DNA of 56,274 bases from the NCBI GenBank assembly GCA_021300575.1, contig JAJTDM010000013.1, positions 12,922-69,195 on the forward strand, read 5' to 3'. The DNA comes from Rubrivivax sp. Lineage in GTDB: Bacteria; Pseudomonadota; Gammaproteobacteria; Burkholderiales; Burkholderiaceae_C. Each line of letters opens with the position of its first letter. Positions within the stretch are counted from its first letter, which is position 1. Position numbers and translations under genes: made by a program. Under the pieces are notes generated by a model. The model searched no databases and was not told where the DNA came from. It saw nothing but the letters and a program-made list of their open reading frames with translations. Positions 55,435-56,274 of this stretch are shown here, in pieces.

Positions 55435-56166
55435 ATGCCGCTCACCGACACCGCCATCCGCGCCCTGAAGCCCGAGGCCAAGCGCTACAGCCGCACCGAC
55501 GAGCGCGGCCTGGTGATCGAGGTGTTCCCCACCGGCGGCATGCTCTGGCACTACCGCTACCGGGTGAACGGCAAGCCCGAGCGCGTCACGCTCGGGCGCT
55601 ACCCGGCTCTGTCGCTACGGCAGGCGCGGCTGGAGCGTGACCGGCGCGAGGCGTTGGTGGCGCAGGGCCAGTCGCCGGCGGCGCAGAAACGCCTGACGCG
55701 GCAGGGGCTGGGGCCCGAGGTGACGGTCGCCGAGTTTGGCGAGCGGTTCTTCCGCGAGATCGTCAACCGCGACCGGAAGGACACCACCATCCCCCGCCGC
55801 TACTTCGACAAGTCGATCGTGCCGGCCATCGGCAGCAAGCCGGTGGGCGAGGTGACCACCGAGGATGTGCGCGGCATCATCTGGCGCAAGAAGGACGAGG
55901 GCTTCGACGCGGCCGCCGGCGTGATCCGCGGCCTGCTCAAGCGGCTGTTCGATTACGCGATGACTGCCGGCCTGACCGCGACCAATCCGGTGATGGCCCT
56001 GCCGATGCGGCATGTGCACCGCGCGCGTTCACGCGAACGGGCGCTGGCGCCGCAGGAGATTCGCGTGTTCCTGAAGGCGGTGATGGCGTCGAACGTGCGC
56101 CGGCAATTTAAGGTGGCGCTGCGGCTGATCCTGCTGACGCTGGTGAGGAAGTCGGAGCTGATGTGA
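55435..56166 (+). pseudogene. P4-type tyrosine integrase, truncated
   Basis: Start at ATG 55435 (MPLTDTAIRALKPEAKRYSR). Residues 1-85 are the DUF4102 arm-binding domain (LVIEVFPTGGMLWHYRYRVN, RVTLGRYPALSLRQARLERD). Residues 90-190 are the SAM-like core-binding domain. The catalytic domain begins (RFKVALRLILLTLVRKSELM-like end) but stops immediately after the first catalytic Arg region, R-K-S-E-L-M-stop, at 243 residues against about 400. The H-x-x-R and Tyr parts are absent, and the following 108 bases do not resume them in an obvious frame. The enzyme is therefore inactive. Confidence 0.8.
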
Positions 56167-56248
56167 ACGGCTGTCAGGAAGCGCTGTTTTCTGGCTGTGA
56201 GGGTGCGGTTCCCGTATTTGGGCTTTGAGGTTCGCGTAGTTCTGCGTG

Positions 56249-56274
56249 CCTGGCCGCCCTGCAGGGCGGCCAGG
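56249..56274. repeat. 26-base perfect palindrome at the right end of the window
   Basis: CCTGGCCGCCCTG is followed directly by its reverse complement, ending at the last base. It may be an element terminus, a hairpin terminator or an assembly edge; the sequence beyond is not available. Confidence 0.5.

Noticed and set aside
55235..56274. A complete SGI1-type island
   Set aside because: Only the attachment-like mnmE end and a truncated integrase are visible; no other island genes lie in the window.

Overview
The window looks like chromosomal DNA of a high-GC betaproteobacterium, most likely Burkholderiales and Comamonadaceae-like. Reasons: the replication-origin gene order rpmH-rnpA-yidD-yidC-mnmE set divergently against dnaA-dnaN-gyrB, the many Bug/TctC and Liv-type transport genes, and the GC-rich codon use. 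No tRNA, rRNA or CRISPR array was recognised.

Positions 1-18.6 kb hold two divergent catabolic operons. The leftward one encodes a branched-chain-type ABC importer (binding protein, two permeases, two ATPases), a short-chain dehydrogenase, a DUF4387/DUF1446 pair, a GntR/HutC regulator, a LeuC/LeuD-like hydro-lyase and a flavoprotein that runs off the left edge. The rightward one encodes four polysaccharide-deacetylase/PuuE-like proteins, an MmgE/PrpD protein, two isochorismatase-fold hydrolases and an Asp/Glu-racemase-fold protein, mostly with 4-base overlaps. A perfect 9+9 base palindrome lies in the divergent promoter. Together they suggest uptake and breakdown of an unidentified amide or cyclic-amide compound through branched dicarboxylates.

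Positions 18.6-29.8 kb are ordinary chromosome: DUF2141 protein, SDRs, a frameshifted DUF2214 membrane protein with a TetR regulator, a PhyH dioxygenase, a Bug binding protein, a serine hydrolase, an EamA transporter, hydroxypyruvate isomerase, aspartate dehydrogenase, a lipoprotein hydrolase and a GNAT acetyltransferase. A dead VapBC-like pair sits at 21.3 kb.

Positions 29.8-43.1 kb are accessory. They hold an apparently intact MazEF-type pair, a nuclease-helicase fusion, and a series of broken genes: a ParE with an internal deletion beside an intact antitoxin, a HiPIP fragment, a ParE with a premature stop, and a Fic gene that lost its catalytic core and is fused to an antitoxin tail. An acetamidase/SDR pair sits among them. 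From 37.1 to 43.1 kb base composition drops and an unfamiliar cassette appears: a STAND-type NTPase with TPR-like repeats, a GTP cyclohydrolase II with all key residues, and a helical protein with HhH-glycosylase-like motifs and a four-cysteine tail, beside a DNA-methyltransferase-like gene and a guanylate-kinase-like gene. This is the best candidate for an undescribed (defence or nucleotide-signalling) system.

Positions 43.1-55.3 kb are the replication-origin region. gyrB carries a 576-residue intein with a LAGLIDADG endonuclease and an embedded XRE-like helix-turn-helix. DnaA boxes cluster between dnaA and dnaN, one lies between dnaA and rpmH, and more lie inside the rnpA coding sequence. 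The window closes with mnmE, whose last 18 bases match the known SGI1-type attachment site, followed by a truncated P4-type integrase and a 26-base palindrome.
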